Position numbers and translations under genes: made by a program. Shown here piece after piece: positions 12,601-25,228 of a stretch of 64,000 nucleotides of DNA (position 1 is its first letter; each line of letters begins with the position of its first letter). The notes under the pieces were generated by a model. That model was not told the origin of the DNA, ran no database searches, and saw nothing but the letters and a program-made list of their open reading frames with translations. This stretch comes from Erythrophleum ivorense (Eukaryota; Streptophyta; Magnoliopsida; Fabales; Fabaceae): positions 496,001 to 560,000 of the forward strand of contig JAIUCV010000231.1 in the NCBI GenBank assembly GCA_026724425.1. The letters run 5' to 3'.

Positions 12601-15600
12601 CCCAAAATATAAATGTGTATATGTGTGCCATGTCCTATGTTTTTTAAAGTTTGATGTGTCAACATGTCCGTGTTGTGTTCTCCATCAGTGTCCATGCTTC
12701 ATAGTTAACCTAGATCTCTGACTCATGGAAAAACCATATCTATAATCAAAATCCATATTCTAATCTTGATAAAGAACTGAAGACCTTCACTAACTAATTC
12801 CAAGCTTATAATAGAGAACTAAAAGAAATAAAAGAGAATGTAAGAAATCAAGTAATGAAAAATATTAAAACCCAATGTCCAAAAAACATTGCAAGGAATT
12901 TGCCATCTATTAAAAGATAGCATCAAAAGGTTATTAGTACAAGAACTTGGAAGATGAGTTGCTGTGCAATATTCAGTTTGAAGGCATTTATGAATTTCTA
13001 ATATTGAGTGAAGGCCCAAAAAGAATAAAAAGATTGAGTAAATGCATACAGTCAAATTTATGAATTTGAGGACACCTTGGGCTGTATGTTGTTGGAAATT
13101 ATATTCTGGCCATCAGAATTTGAAGTTACCCAGACCTCTGATTTTAGCTTAGAAAGTATTTAGCCCTGCTAGAATCCCTAGATTAGGAACACTAACTTCT
13201 TCATTTTAAAGTCATTTGGATAGAATTAGACAGTTGACACGTAATTATTACATATTGACTTCTTCACTGTGCCCAAAATCTTGCTGTTTAGAGACATTTT
13301 GCCATGTAAATGAGACTCTGACACAGATAATCACTAAGACATGCAAATAATAGTAAGATTGTAAAATAGCTGAGTTCAAACCTTGAACATATAATACCGG
13401 ACACTGAAGGAAGCAGTTTACGTGGAAATTTTTAAGAAAGCAACATGTGATGGCAAGGGACAGCATGTTATGTGTGAACGTGATCTGTCAGTTGTTGATA
13501 ATCTTCTGTCATCATCAGGTTTTATAAGAGATTTTTAGTTTTGATGAATTTTGACTTTGAAGAATGACCCATGCATGTTGATGGAAAGTTGCCTTCAAAG
13601 AGATGACTACATTTTCCAACATGATAAGTGATCTAAACAAAAACTAAAAAGTGCATTTTTAAATGTTATTTGTTAGAAGCATTTTTCAATTTAGTCCCTA
13701 TTGGAAATTACCATTAATTTTAATTAATTTTAGTTATTTTATTTGTTTTATTTTAATTAAGGCTTATTTGTTTTTAATTAATTTTGGACACCATTTAGGA
13801 TTAACTTAAATGTTTTGTTCTAATTAGGATAAGATTAGTTTAAATTTTCTATTTTTAATAAGGATAAAGTTATTTTATTTTGATTAGGATAAATTTATCT
13901 TATTTTTTGAAGTTACATCTTTTAGTTGGAGTAAGAGTGACTCTCTTTTTTTATCGTTTATAAATGTAATGTTACTTCCATCTCATAAAATAACTTCAAA
14001 GGAAATTAAGCCTTAAATTTCTACATGGTAACAAAGCTTGCAAGATACTAATTACCAAATACGAGAGAGTAATGGCACTCAACGTCAAAAAAGGAGAGTC
14101 AGTCAACAAAATAGCCCAACTAACCAGTCATGAATTGGCCAAAAATACTTCATGTATATTAAAGGATGCAGCAAGGAGGATTACATCACTGATGATGCTG
14201 CCCCACCAAGTTCCAATATATGTTACCGCTATTAAAAAATTAAAAAGAAAAAACATATGTTGGTGGTTAGTGCCCACCCCCAAAAAAAAAAAGGTACATT
14301 GGTGGTTAACATAAAAAACTATATGTTAATGGCTAGCGAAAAACCAAGATCTCTATCTCACAAGGAGCTGGGAAGAGAATGCCTCAATTCAAGACCCTTA
14401 CTACACAATGAGGGAAAGAAGAAGACAAAGTCAGAATCCCAAAAAGAGAAAGAAAAAGGGGAAAAAAAAGAATAAAGAAATTTTTCGAACAATCTCCAAA
14501 TGCCAAGAAAGAAGAGATTGGCAATGCTAAAAGATTGGCTCCAAGTTGGAATATCTGATTTGAAGGAAAGTGTTGGAAATTATCATTAATTTTAATTAAT
14601 TAATTTTATTTATTTTATTTTAATTAAGGCTTATTTATCTTTAGCTAGTTTTGAATAACATTTAGAATTAGCTTAAATGTTTTGTTTTAATTAGGATAAA
14701 ATTAATCTAAATTTTCTATTTTTGATTAAGATAGAGTTATCTTATTTTGATTAAGATAAAATTATCTTATTTTTTTAGAATTACGTCTTTTAATTAGAGT
14801 AAGTGTCTACTCTCCTTTTTTATTGTCTATAAATATAATATTACTTCTATCTAATAAAATAAGTTTAGAGGAAATTAAAGCCTGAATTTCTACAGCCTCC
14901 CCTCCCCAACTAAACAAAATAAGCACAATAAGGATACAAGCCAAAGGAGACCCCTTCACTCTTGTTGAGAAACCTCTCTAAGTGGAACTCTTAATGGATT
15001 AGGAGTTTATCATTATTAGAGATCTTAGAGTTTATTATTATTTAGGAATCTAAGTTATATTTTATCTTCAGATTATTATAGATAAAAGAGGCAAGGAACT
15101 GCTACAATGTGAGAATTCCAATGTGCAAGCATCCTCATTTACCATATTTCTATTCTTATCTTTAGCTTTAGATGGTATCAGAGCCTTAAGAGAATAGTAG
15201 CCTTCAAAATCTTATAATTTTCAGGGCCAGGGCTCTATCCACTTCTCCAAGGGAGCCCCAGCCCCCACCTTTTCCTTAGCATATCTGATTGACGGTGCAG
15301 CAATTTTTGGTTCTGTTTATGTTTGATTAAAGCCCCCCCCCCTTGTATTTGGTTTCTTCTAGAGCTTGTTGCTTAGAGTGAGTAAGTGCTAGTAGCACCA
15401 ATTAATTATGGTTGTTTGTTGGTTAACCTCATCGTTTAACTGAGCTGTGAATTAAAAAATTTCTAGTCACTAATTAAAGTTTTGCAGAAAGCAAACCAAG
15501 CAATTGAAGACTTTGACACTAGTCTGTTATTGAGTGTCATGGTGAGCAACCTAAGTAGTGCAAACCAGTTGAGAGAAGGCAATGAAGAATGTTAAAGAAT

Positions 15601-18600
15601 ATTAGGAGTGCTATGGTCAATGGTGACATTGGTAATTATTTGTAAATCAGGGATTAAGCCAACAATTAACGCTAAATACAAGAAATAATGCAAATCCATG
15701 GAAGACTTATTTTAGACAAAGGAAATAGAAGTTTAGAAAATAACACTTTAATTGCTTTTACTTTATTTTAATGCTTTAATTATCTTTTTATTTTATTGTT
15801 TTATTTTATCTTATTTTATTATTGTCTCTTAGACTCTATATAAAGCCCTTACCAGTAACTGTATTAGGGTTAACTTTTGATTGACTATTGAATAAAATTT
15901 AGATTCTCTCTTGACTTTCTACCTTCATCCCCTTTTCTTTCTCCTTCTTCCTCTGTTTATTTTCTCTATTATCCCCTTCTTTCTTCTTTCTCCCCCTTTT
16001 TCTCTTCTATTTTACACTTCTCCCTACTGGTTCTACATCAAGTGGTATCAAAACAAAGTTTATTACTCCAACCACTCCCTACATGACCTTAGAATCACTA
16101 GAAACTAACTGAAAACCCAGGAGTCACAGCTGTCTGAATCAAACCGCATACCTCCAACCTTTGAATTAAGTGAGTGACCCCACCATCCAAATCACATCGC
16201 AAAATCAATCCCATCTCTGAAGCCACATCACCAAAGCCACTGCCCTACACCCTCACACTGCACCAGCTCGTTGCACATGGACATCACGCGCTAGCAACTA
16301 TTTTCAGCCCTTTTTTACCTAATTTTCCTACCCAGTTCCATCCTAATCTACAAGTACAATTATCAAAAGTTATTTAGGAATATTTCCACTTTTTTGGCTC
16401 ACTAATTGCTAAGGACCAAGAACTTCTTGCCTTCAAACTTGCCGTGAAAAATCAAACCCAAAGTATACAAAATAGCTTGAACAACTGCAAGAAAAGGTTA
16501 AGGTTTAGAGATATGGACCATTATTTTGAGGAGATGATGAGTGTTCTTAGCATGTTGGGTAGATAAATCAATGGGAAAAATGTGGAAGGTCTAATTGGGG
16601 TTCATGGTGACCAAGGTCAAGGTAGGATAGAAGAAAAACATCTTGAAGATTATGACACAATAAAGGAAGCTATCATAAAAGAGCCCAATAATGTCATAAT
16701 AGTGGAATCCCTAGATTGCCCATCTAATGTTGATGATGGTAACATTGTCATGGAAGACTAAAAGATCAACAACAACAACAACAACAAGCTTTTTCCTATT
16801 AGGTGAAATCAGCCACATAAATCAAACGATGCCATAAAATTTTGTTATGAATCAAGTGTTAGATAAATCATTTAAGTCTAAATCTTTCTTAATAGTTTCG
16901 CCTAAAGTTTTTCTTGGTCCCCCTCTACCTCTAATTATTGGACTATTTTCCATTTGATCTACTCTCCTTACTTAGACTTCTATAGGTCTTCTCCACATAT
17001 GTCTAAACAATCTAAAACGTGATTTTACAATCTTTTCCATAATCAGTGCAACCCCAACTTTCTTTCTAACATATTCATTTCTAATTTTATCTTGTCTGGT
17101 ATGTCTAGTCATCCAACACAACATTTTCATCTCTACAACATTGAACTTATTCTCCTGTTAGCTTTTTATTGTCCAATACTCAATCCCATACAACATTATT
17201 GGTCATATAATTGTGCAGTAAAATTTACCCTTACACTTGAGTGGTACTCTTCTATCTGTAATAATACCCGAAACACTCCTCCATTTCATCCACCTAATTT
17301 GAATCATATGATTTACATCTTTCTCTATTTTCCCATCATATTGTATGATAAACCTAAGATACTTAAATCGAGTGACTTGTAGCATGATATATTTTTTTAT
17401 TTTCATTTCTACATTAGAATTAGTGCACTTCTTGCTAAATTCATATTCCATATACTCTATTTTACTTCTACTTAAATGAAATCCATATGCTTTCAAAGCT
17501 AGTTTGCACATCTCTAACTTCTCATTTATTTCTTCTCTTGACTCTCCAACTAGGACTAGATTGTGAAGATCATTTGGAAGAAAATTTAGAATGTGAAGAT
17601 CATGAAAATTTTGAACATTGAAAAGGAAATTAGTATATGGGTAAGATGAAAACATTCATCTTGCAAGTATTGAAGATTGTGTTGCTCTAAAAGATGATGA
17701 GATTAGGGAAGCTAAACCCCAAGTTGCAAAAGATCATGTTCAGGTTCAATCAACTAAACTACGATGCCAAGTCAAATTTGTTATTCTTCATATGTTGGAG
17801 AGTCCAAAATTACTTCTGTTATCATTTTTTTTTTTTTGAGGTCATTGCCGGTTGTCCTACCTCATGCTCCAAGATGGAATTTTCTATTGCTTCCACGCTT
17901 CAAAACTTGAAGTCAAGTCGTCTCCAACTAGGGGAAATTACAGGAGATTGGGAAAAGAATATTAGGGGTGATATGGTCAATGGTGATATTGGTAATTATT
18001 TGTAAATCACAGATTATTTTGAGTTATGAAGTTCTTAAGATGCGAGGTAGTATCTTTTCCAAACAAATATGTTTCCATTCTTAAAAAAGGTGCAGTATAT
18101 AGGTGTCCCAATCTAGATCTGTTTTTATTTTTAAATTAGGTTTTATATGAATGGATAATAGACCAAAAACAGGTCTTTTCTTATTTCTCTAATGATTTAC
18201 AACTCAGATTTACAAACATCTAGAGGAAAGGACCGAAAAACAAAGAGAAAAATTATTCTCCTGATATTAAGCCAACAAATAGCAAAGAATCAAGGAAAAT
18301 AAAAATTGTAGTTACAATTGACTAAATTTGAAATAAGAGAATAATCAGGGATAAATAATTATCAAACTAAGTTTTAGGCAAGGTTTTGGTTAGGATATTT
18401 GTAGTTTATTGATGTGCAGGAGTGTGGATCATTTCTGCAATTACTTGCTCTATTTTATCCTCAATGAAACAGCAGTCAATCTCTACATATTTGGTTCTAT
18501 CATAGTGAACCAAATTTTTTCTAATACTTATAGCCGCTTGATTATCACAAATTAGCTTTATAAAGGTTGCAGTTGGGAATTGAAGTTCCTTAAGAAGTCT

Positions 18601-21600
18601 AGTTAACCAAATTTTTTTGCAAACTCCTTGCACTAAGGCTTTAAATTCTACTCTAAGCTACAACTGATTGCTTCTTACTCCTCCACATCATTGAATTCCC
18701 TTAAACATGAGTACAATACCTTGAAATTAACCTCCTATCAATAAGGGATTCAGCCCAATCAGTGTAAAAAGAGACTTCTACCTCCTTGTTTGTTCCCTTC
18801 TTGAAAAATAGTCCTCTCCCTGGGGTCATCTTCAAATATCTCAATATTCTATTTACTACTACTAGATGTTCCTCGTTAGGATTATTCATAAATTGACTTG
18901 TTACACTCACAGCAAAACTGATATCTAGCCATGTGTGTGAGAGATATATCAATTTTTCTACCAACCTTTGATACATCCCTTTGAGGACAACACAATGCTT
19001 TCTCTTAAACCCACTTTATTAGAAGAGTCCATAGGTGTGTCAACAAGCTTACAACCCAACATACTCGTCTCCTTCAGCAAGTCAAGAGCATACTTTCATT
19101 GGAATATTGTGATCCTTTTACTTGATCAAGCCACTTCCATCCCCAGAAAACATTTTAAAGCTCCTAAATCTTTAATCTCAAACTCCTTGCTTAACATAGA
19201 TTTAAGATGGGAAACTTCTTCATGATTTCCTATCACATAACCTATTAGGACAGTGATTTTATCACATGAGGACCTTTTGATAAATCAATTGTGGTCAGTT
19301 TGAGCATATGAATACCCAAGATTTTCGATGACCTTGGTAAATCTCTTGAACCATGCTCTTGGAGATTGCTTGAGCTCATAGAGAGATTTTCCAAGCCTAC
19401 ACACAAGATTGTTACCATTAGGATGTCTCAAACCAAGGAGTATCTCCATATAAACTTCCATACCCATTTAGGAAAGTGTTCTTAACATCTGGTTGGTGAA
19501 GTTTCCGATCTAGGTCTGCAATCATAGAAAGCAAGACGCAAATTGTATTAAGCTTGACCACAAGTGCCAATGTCTCCTGATAATTTATGCCATAGATTTG
19601 TGCAAAACCTTTGGCCACCAACCTTACTTTGTATCTATCAATACTCCCATCACCTTTTATTTCATATTGAACACTCATCTACATCCCACAAGCTGTTTTG
19701 CTTGGGGCTTTTGAGCAATCTCCCAAGTTTCATTCTTTTCCAAGGCTCCTAGTTCTTTATTTACAACATCTCTCCATTTAGGATGTTTAAGAGCTTCCTC
19801 AATATTGTATGGTACTTCAATACTGTCCAAGTTTGCAATGAAGGCCCTGTAACTAGGAGACAACCTTTCATAGGAGACAAATTTAGGTATAGGATGTTGT
19901 GCAGGATGGAGTCCCCTTTCTATAAGCAATGGGAAGATAGAGATCCGTAGATAAACTCAAATCAATGGAAGAATCTTTAGAATCAGAGTTACCTTGAGTG
20001 CTGTTACTAGGATTGGAATTCGGGTCATGCTGGCAATGCTCTTGATGTTTAGCAACTTGGGAGCAATCCTAGATCTTTGGAACATACTCTAGTTCAGCCA
20101 CATTATGAGGTACTTCAACTTCAAAAACTCCCCTATTTTTAGGTTCAAGTGAGGAAGGTACAATGGATCATATTTCCAAGGAAATGGGAGCCATATTCTT
20201 CCTCACTACTTCTCTCCCCTTGAATATGAGTTTTGGGGTAGTATGGCATTTCTTCGAAAAAAGTTACATCCAATGTGGTATAAAATTTCCAGGTAATGAG
20301 TAATAGTGGTATCCCTTCTAATATCGAGCATACCCAAGGAAGAGGCATTTAAAAGATTTGGGATCAAGTTTGCATCTTTGTGACAATGGGATGTGAACAT
20401 AGGCAAAACACCCAAATACCTTTAAAAGAGGTTGGAGATGAGTCTATTGTGACGAAAGGCTCTTGGGAGGCTTAGGCATAGTGTAATTTTAGAGTCCTAA
20501 AGGGCATTCTATTTATAAAATAGACTATAATTAATACGGCTTCCCCCCAAAAAAATTTAGGAACATTGGTAGTAAACATAAAGGAGCAAGCGATCTCAAG
20601 AAGGTGCTTATTTTTTATCTTAGCAATAGCATTCTATTCAAGGTTATAGGCACAAAAGCTTTGACGAATGATACCCTTTTCAAAGAGAGATTGCACAAGG
20701 ACAAACTTGAACTAATCGCAGGCATTATCACTTCTAACAATCTGAATTTGGACCTAAAACTGATTTTGATTCATGGTATAGAATTGTTTGAAAATAGACA
20801 TGGTTTTAGACTTATCCTTTAAAGGAAATACCCAGGTAATACAAGCGTGGTCATCTATGAGGGACAACAACCAACAAGCACCAGTTATAGGTTGGACTCT
20901 AGACAGACCCCAAATGTCATTGTGAATGCTGGAAAAAAGATGAGATGGTTTGCACTCACAAGAGGGATACGAGGTACAACAATGTTTAGAAAATTGACAC
21001 ACTTTGCATTGGAGAAATTTAGCATTTTTATTGATAAACAAGGATGGTTTTCCAAATACATAAAATTAAGATGACTGAGTCTTTGATGCCATAACACAAT
21101 TTCCCCTTCCTTCTTAGATACTTTTGCCTTATGTTAGGTCAAAGTCATGTAGCATGTGACTTTATTCTTCACCTTCATCTAGTACAACCTTTTACTTTCT
21201 TTAACATGGCCAATTGTCCTCCCCAAATCCAAGTCTTTAAAAACACATTCAAACCAAGAGAACTTAGCAATACACCTCATATTTTGTGTGAGTTTGCTAA
21301 TTAACAGCAAATTACATGATAATTTTGGCACTAATAGAACTGATTCAAGAATTAACATGTCAAAAATCATCGCTTTCCCAATTCCAATTAGTAGGGAAAG
21401 GGAACTATCATCTATTTGCACACTATAAGCATTCCTACAATGGCTGCATTCATAGAATAAGGACATATCACCAGTCATATGATCCGAAGCACCTGAGTTA
21501 ATTATCCAGGTTACCTAATCAGCAGCACTAGTATGAAATGCATGGGAGAAACTACCTTCTTGGGCTGTTGTTCCGGTAGCAACAGTAGTATTAGAGGAGG

Positions 21601-24600
21601 AACCTTGAGTAGTTAATTTCTGAAGCCATTCAACTTGTTAATTGGTGAAGAATGCTGGTTCAGTGGGTATTTTAGTGGTGCACTCATGTGCAGCAATGTA
21701 ACTCTTGCTCTCCAGCTCTCTATATGGCTTCCAATCAACTGGTTTGCCATGTAGCTTCCAACACTTCTCTCAAGTGTGACTACGATGGCAGCAATGACCA
21801 CACCATGACCTCCCTTTCTTTTGCTTGCTGTCATTATTTGCATTTGCTCCCCTAACCAGAAGCGTAGACCCTTCTGGAGTGATAACAGTGGAGGAGGAGC
21901 CAAGCATAAGCTTCCTTTTACTCTCTTCTCCACATACCTCCAAGAAAACTTCCTTGTGTGAAGGCAGGGGCTTTGTCCCAAGCATTATCCCCCTCACTTC
22001 ATCCAAAGACTTATTTAGGTCCAAAAAAAACTTAAAAATTCTCTCCTCCTCAACAACTTCTTGGTACTTCTTTGCATCTGCTGGGCTGTCCTATTCTTGG
22101 CTATCATACACATGCATTTGTTGTCAAAGGTCAGTCAAAGCATTGTAATATTAGGCAACAGATAGATCACTTGTCTGAGATCATGGAGTTTACTCTTGGT
22201 CTCAAAGAGTTCAAATAGTGGTCACCATCCAAGTAGCTCTCCTTCACTGCTTCCCATATCTCAAGAATAGTGTTGTAAAAGAGGAATGTTTGCCCAATCT
22301 TAAGCTCCATAGTATTGATTACCCAAGACATAACCACTTTATTTTCTGCTATCCATACCTTGAATTTGGGATCCTTATTATCTGGCGGAGGCATTCCACC
22401 AATCCAATACTCATCCTTTCCCTTGCCAGATACATAAAGCATCACTGACTTGGCCCACTGAAGGTAATTAGTCCAATTCAGCTTATACCCAATAATGAGA
22501 GGAAGAGACCCATCAACTATAACTAGAGTAGGTGAGTTTAACCCAGTGGATCCACTTGAAATTGTCCCACTTGACACTTGGTTGCCTTTAGAAGCCATAT
22601 GGGTGCAACAAACAAGGGCCAATATGCAATGCGGGGGAGAAAAAAAATGCTAGGAGGAACAACAGTGTGATCACAACACTGGGGAAAATATGGTGTGCGA
22701 CACACCCACTAGGAAACAATGCAGGTACCGAAGAGGGAGTGCCACACTGAAGAAACAATGGATGTAACTTGATGTATGCTTCATGGTACAAGGATTTTAC
22801 CACCTGAACACTAATTAACATTCTTCATTAACCTAAGATATGTCCTTCGGAAAAGGATAAACTATGAACCAAGAAAGAAGAAATTCCCCTCAAGTTTATT
22901 CAATGTCAGTTTGCCTCTGAAGGCTTTGTTTGGTGCAATTTTTCCATCCTTTATATAATGTGCAAATCAAGACTTTTATCACCATGCCCCTAAAATTGAA
23001 AACAAAATTGGATAGTTGATGCAGCTAAATTGCCACATTTAGCTTATTACTTTAAGCAGCAGATTGATAGATGTCTTGATTTGCAAAATGATATATGATT
23101 GGATAAATTGCGCCAATTGAAACACTGGGGAGTAATGTTCATGTCAAGAAAAGTTAAAGGAGATTTTTTTTATAATTCAAACTCTTACAAACCACCTACA
23201 TATCAGTTCCCATATATTCATACAATGCAAACCCCAGTCAAATATATACCATTTGAAACTAAAAACTCCCAACGCATGGTAAATTTCAGAGATGGGAAAG
23301 AAAGTTGCTCTGGAAAAAATGCATTTGAGCTGAAATTCCAAATGGAACGTACCAGGATTGGGGAAAAATCTCCTCTGGTCATTTGGGCATGCCACAAAAA
23401 GAGCATTTTGCGGATTAAATATTGCTTGACATACCAAGAAAAACCACTCCCGCAGTACACCTGGGCCCGTAGCTTCCTCATTTTTGAATTCCATAAACAG
23501 ACCAGCATGTAGAGATTCAGGCTCTGCCCGTGCTATGTATTCAAATGATTCTGCCAACAACTGAGACCTGTCAATGAGCATCTCATGCAATTCCTCATAG
23601 TCTTCTTTTACCTCTGGGAACATCATCATCACCAAATGCCGTCTCGATTCAAAATTCGTTACATACTTGTGCTCCAGAATCCACTGATGATCATCAGTTC
23701 TCTTTGCATACTGAGTGATAAGTAAAATCAGCATACTTCTTTGACGTCTCAAAACTGACCAAAATTCTTCTTCAGCTCCTTCGTAGAGCTTAGAAAGGTG
23801 ACACAATTCCTTCAAGATGGAAAGATACTGAGACCATGCGGAATAAAGATTATCCCCCTCTGCTCTCTCCTTGGCAGCCAAGCATTCCTGCATTTTGTTA
23901 AGGCACTGATCCATTTTTTTTAATAATTCAATAAATATAAGACGAAGTTCATTCTCTTCCACAACTAACAGGAGCTTATTTCGTTTTTCATCAGTCTTGG
24001 AAGAATTTGGAACCTTGAAAGCTTGTTGCTTGCTGATTCCAGTCCTTAAAGGAAGTAAGAATGCAGTAAAATCGCGAACATCACTCAACAATGGCCCTAC
24101 ACTAGTGGGGGATTCCATACTCATATCCAAAGCCCTCAACAATCTATTTGCAAGCTCCCGAACAAAAGGGAATATATCTTGAATTAAAATCAATTCCTTC
24201 TCACTCTCTGAAACATAGGAAACACTAGCAGTCTCCAATAAAGATCCAAAGGTGCTCCGACAAGAGAGGTACAAAGGATCCTCAGAACCCACCCTTCTAA
24301 GCAATTTGCAGAATTCCAACACTACACGTGCGCACTTAGTATGCAAGGACTTAGACAAGGTAGTGCGACAGGAACTCATAAAATGCCTTATCGAACAATC
24401 AGCGCATTCTTTGTTACCTACATAGGGCGACATATAGAGCATAACTAGCACTGCCGGAGCAGACGAAGACATAAATATCTGGAAATACCCAGAAGCTGAA
24501 TCATTATCAATTCTAAGAGTCATGTTTAAGTAATCAGTCATTAGGCCCTTGATAGTTTTCAAAGCATCATGCTCCATTTCACCTCTGCAGAGACGGCAAA

Positions 24601-25189
24601 CTAGGGAAACCATATCGTTAATTAACTGCCAAGCTTGAGGATGTTCTGTGCTGCGCATGCGCCCAACCAATTGAAGATTAGCATCGTTCTGAATTGAACA
24701 CTCGACGAGAGTCTGTTCCCACTGAAGCTGCTTGCCCCTATATATCAGTCTCTGTTCAAACAGAGGAATGCCCGTAATTGCTTGGATGCGTTCGTGAATC
24801 GATCTCACGGTATCTTGTGGACAAGCTTGCACTACCATAGTTTTTCCTTCCGACATCATTCGAATGAAAAACTGCAATTTCGACCAGTACCGAGTTGACT
24901 CGGACCGGGACGAGCAAGCATACGAGACTGCGTCCGATATCCTAGTATCAACAACATCTGACAGAGACCCGTTAACAGTACGAGAATTGCAGGAATTTAC
25001 AGCTTTAGGTTCGTCTTTCCTCATTCTTACCGATACTAAGTCACATAAATCAGCGTAGTTCTCCTCGTCATCGTCGAAGGCAGGTCCGTAATCATCTAAT
25101 TTACGTTTTGATGAGACACGGTGGTGATCGGTGCCGCCTCCGCCGCGCTGATGAACGCAATCGACGGTGGAGGTCTCGATTATAGACAT
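9691..25189 (-). CDS. UPL5: HECT E3 ubiquitin-protein ligase UPL5-like
   Basis: Three exons join in frame: 25189-23353, 11127-10538 and 9954-9691, giving 896 aa. Donors are G|GTACGT and GAG|GTATGT; acceptors are TGTCTGCAG and an AAACAG after a poly-T tract. Residues 105-180 form a ubiquitin-like domain (VRSIHERIQAITGIPLFEQR). An SKRK basic patch near residue 27 could act in nuclear import. HECT spans about 535-896, with RRFFPNP|ASKVHPLHLEYF across exon 1/2, HTEYNGYKETDPQISWFWE at the end of exon 2, and the catalytic Cys in LPSSHTCF (about C862). The ATG is fixed by an in-frame TAG directly before it. The ligase forms a thioester with ubiquitin and passes it to substrates; Arabidopsis UPL5 targets WRKY53 and restrains leaf senescence. 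Length fits the family and no lesion was seen. Intron 1 is unusually long. Confidence 0.92.
9955..10537 (-). other. UPL5 intron 2
   Basis: A 583-bp intron with a GTATGT donor and a long polypyrimidine tract before the acceptor (a T run on the minus strand followed by AAACAG). It holds no gene or recognisable transposon. Confidence 0.8.
13699..14894 (+). mobile_element. Short non-autonomous LTR retrotransposon (TRIM-like)
   Basis: Two direct repeats of 327 bp (13699-14025) and 324 bp (14571-14894) align throughout. Both end in TTTCTACA; the second starts TGTTGGAAATT and the first TATTGGAAATT. Immediately after the left repeat comes TGGTAACAAAGC (14026-14037), a primer-binding site like the Met-tRNA one. 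Immediately before the right repeat is a purine tract (AAGGAAAG). The internal part is only about 545 bp and has no reverse transcriptase; its 80-aa frame (14072-14314) is not recognised. A clear 5-bp target duplication was not found. Mobilisation would need enzymes from another element. Confidence 0.75.
14895..15184 (+). mobile_element. LTR relic ending in a primer-binding site
   Basis: The DNA before 15173 looks like an LTR 3' end and is followed by a perfect TGGTATCAGAGC (15173-15184), the plant Met-tRNA primer-binding site. No matching 3' LTR or coding region was recognised, so it is a truncated element. The left border is not defined. Confidence 0.45.
15590..18340 (+). mobile_element. 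Gag-only LTR element, interrupted by a LINE
   Basis: The proposed 5' LTR is 15590-16037. It starts TGTTAAAG, ends TTCTACA, and has TATATAAA near 15838 and AATAAA near 15891. It is followed by TGGTATCAAAAC (16043-16054) as primer-binding site. Its first 60 bases or so recur at 17954-18010, and a later piece (ATTAAGCCAACAA) recurs near 18265, so a diverged and interrupted 3' LTR is likely. The internal DNA encodes a broken gag-like stretch (LIAKDQELLAFKLAVKNQTQ, about 16400-16470, and RFRDMDHYFEEMMSVLSML), but no polymerase of its own. Confidence 0.5.
16767..17655 (-). mobile_element. RTE-like LINE, 5'-truncated, with (TTG)n tail
   Basis: Read on the minus strand, 17655-17203 encodes the end of a plant LINE reverse transcriptase: LVGESREEINEKLEMCKLAL, YGFHLSRSKIEYMEYEF, then VNHMIQIRWMKWRSVSGII and DRRVPLKCKGKFYCTII. 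The 3' end on this strand is a TTG trinucleotide repeat (CAA repeat on plus, about 16769-16791). It is preceded by a block like the well-known plant RTE 3' end (TTTTCCTATTAGGTGAAATC on plus). The catalytic part lies further 5' and is absent. The element appears to have landed inside the gag region of the LTR element. Confidence 0.7.
18400..22640 (-). mobile_element. Ty1/copia retrotransposon, degenerate gag-pol
   Basis: The minus strand carries the full copia domain order in broken frames. There is a gag N-terminal domain (22622-22167; DPKFKVWIAENKVVMSWVIN) and a zinc knuckle near 21800 (CX2CX4HX4C with an in-frame stop). Protease follows near 21500 (WIINSGASDHMTG). Integrase (about 21100-20750) has LWHQRLSHLNF and HNDIWGLSRVQPITG. 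The reverse transcriptase (about 19930-19230) has ALKHPKWRDVVNKELGALEK, then VRLVAKGFAQIYG and SLYELKQSPRAWFKRF. RNase H (18976-18406) has LIYLSHTWLDISFAVSVTSQ and LICDNQAAISI. The YVDD box is deleted, leaving GYVIGNHEE. Stops and frameshifts throughout mean it is dead. Confidence 0.9.
22800..23100 (-). mobile_element. Possible 5' LTR of the copia element
   Basis: Upstream of the gag start on the minus strand is a TATATAAAGG box (about 22955) and, further on, GAATAAAC (about 22900). That order is expected for LTR promoter and polyadenylation signals. A matching repeat downstream of RNase H and a clear primer-binding site were not found, so the limits are guesses. Confidence 0.3.
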
Positions 25190-25228
25190 CTAGGACCCCA
25201 GCCGCCGCCGCCGCCGCCGAAGAAATTA

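Larger units (their letters stand above)
11128..23352 (-). other. UPL5 intron 1 (12.2 kb), loaded with retroelements
   Basis: The intron interrupts the HECT domain between RRFFPNP and ASKVHPL. It contains at least a TRIM-like element (13699-14894), an LTR relic with PBS (to 15184), a gag-only LTR element (15590 to about 18340) with a LINE nested in it, and a degenerate copia element (about 18400-23100). The copia element is co-oriented with UPL5; the TRIM and gag-only elements are antisense. Between 11160 and 13690 I see only AT-rich DNA, a TA microsatellite (about 12433-12451) and a run of 10 G near 12281. Confidence 0.85.

Noticed and set aside
23099..23512. 137-aa plus-strand frame and 96-aa minus-strand frame
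   Set aside because: Both overlap the 3' end of UPL5 exon 1; the first is antisense to it and the second is another frame of the same region, with no family match.
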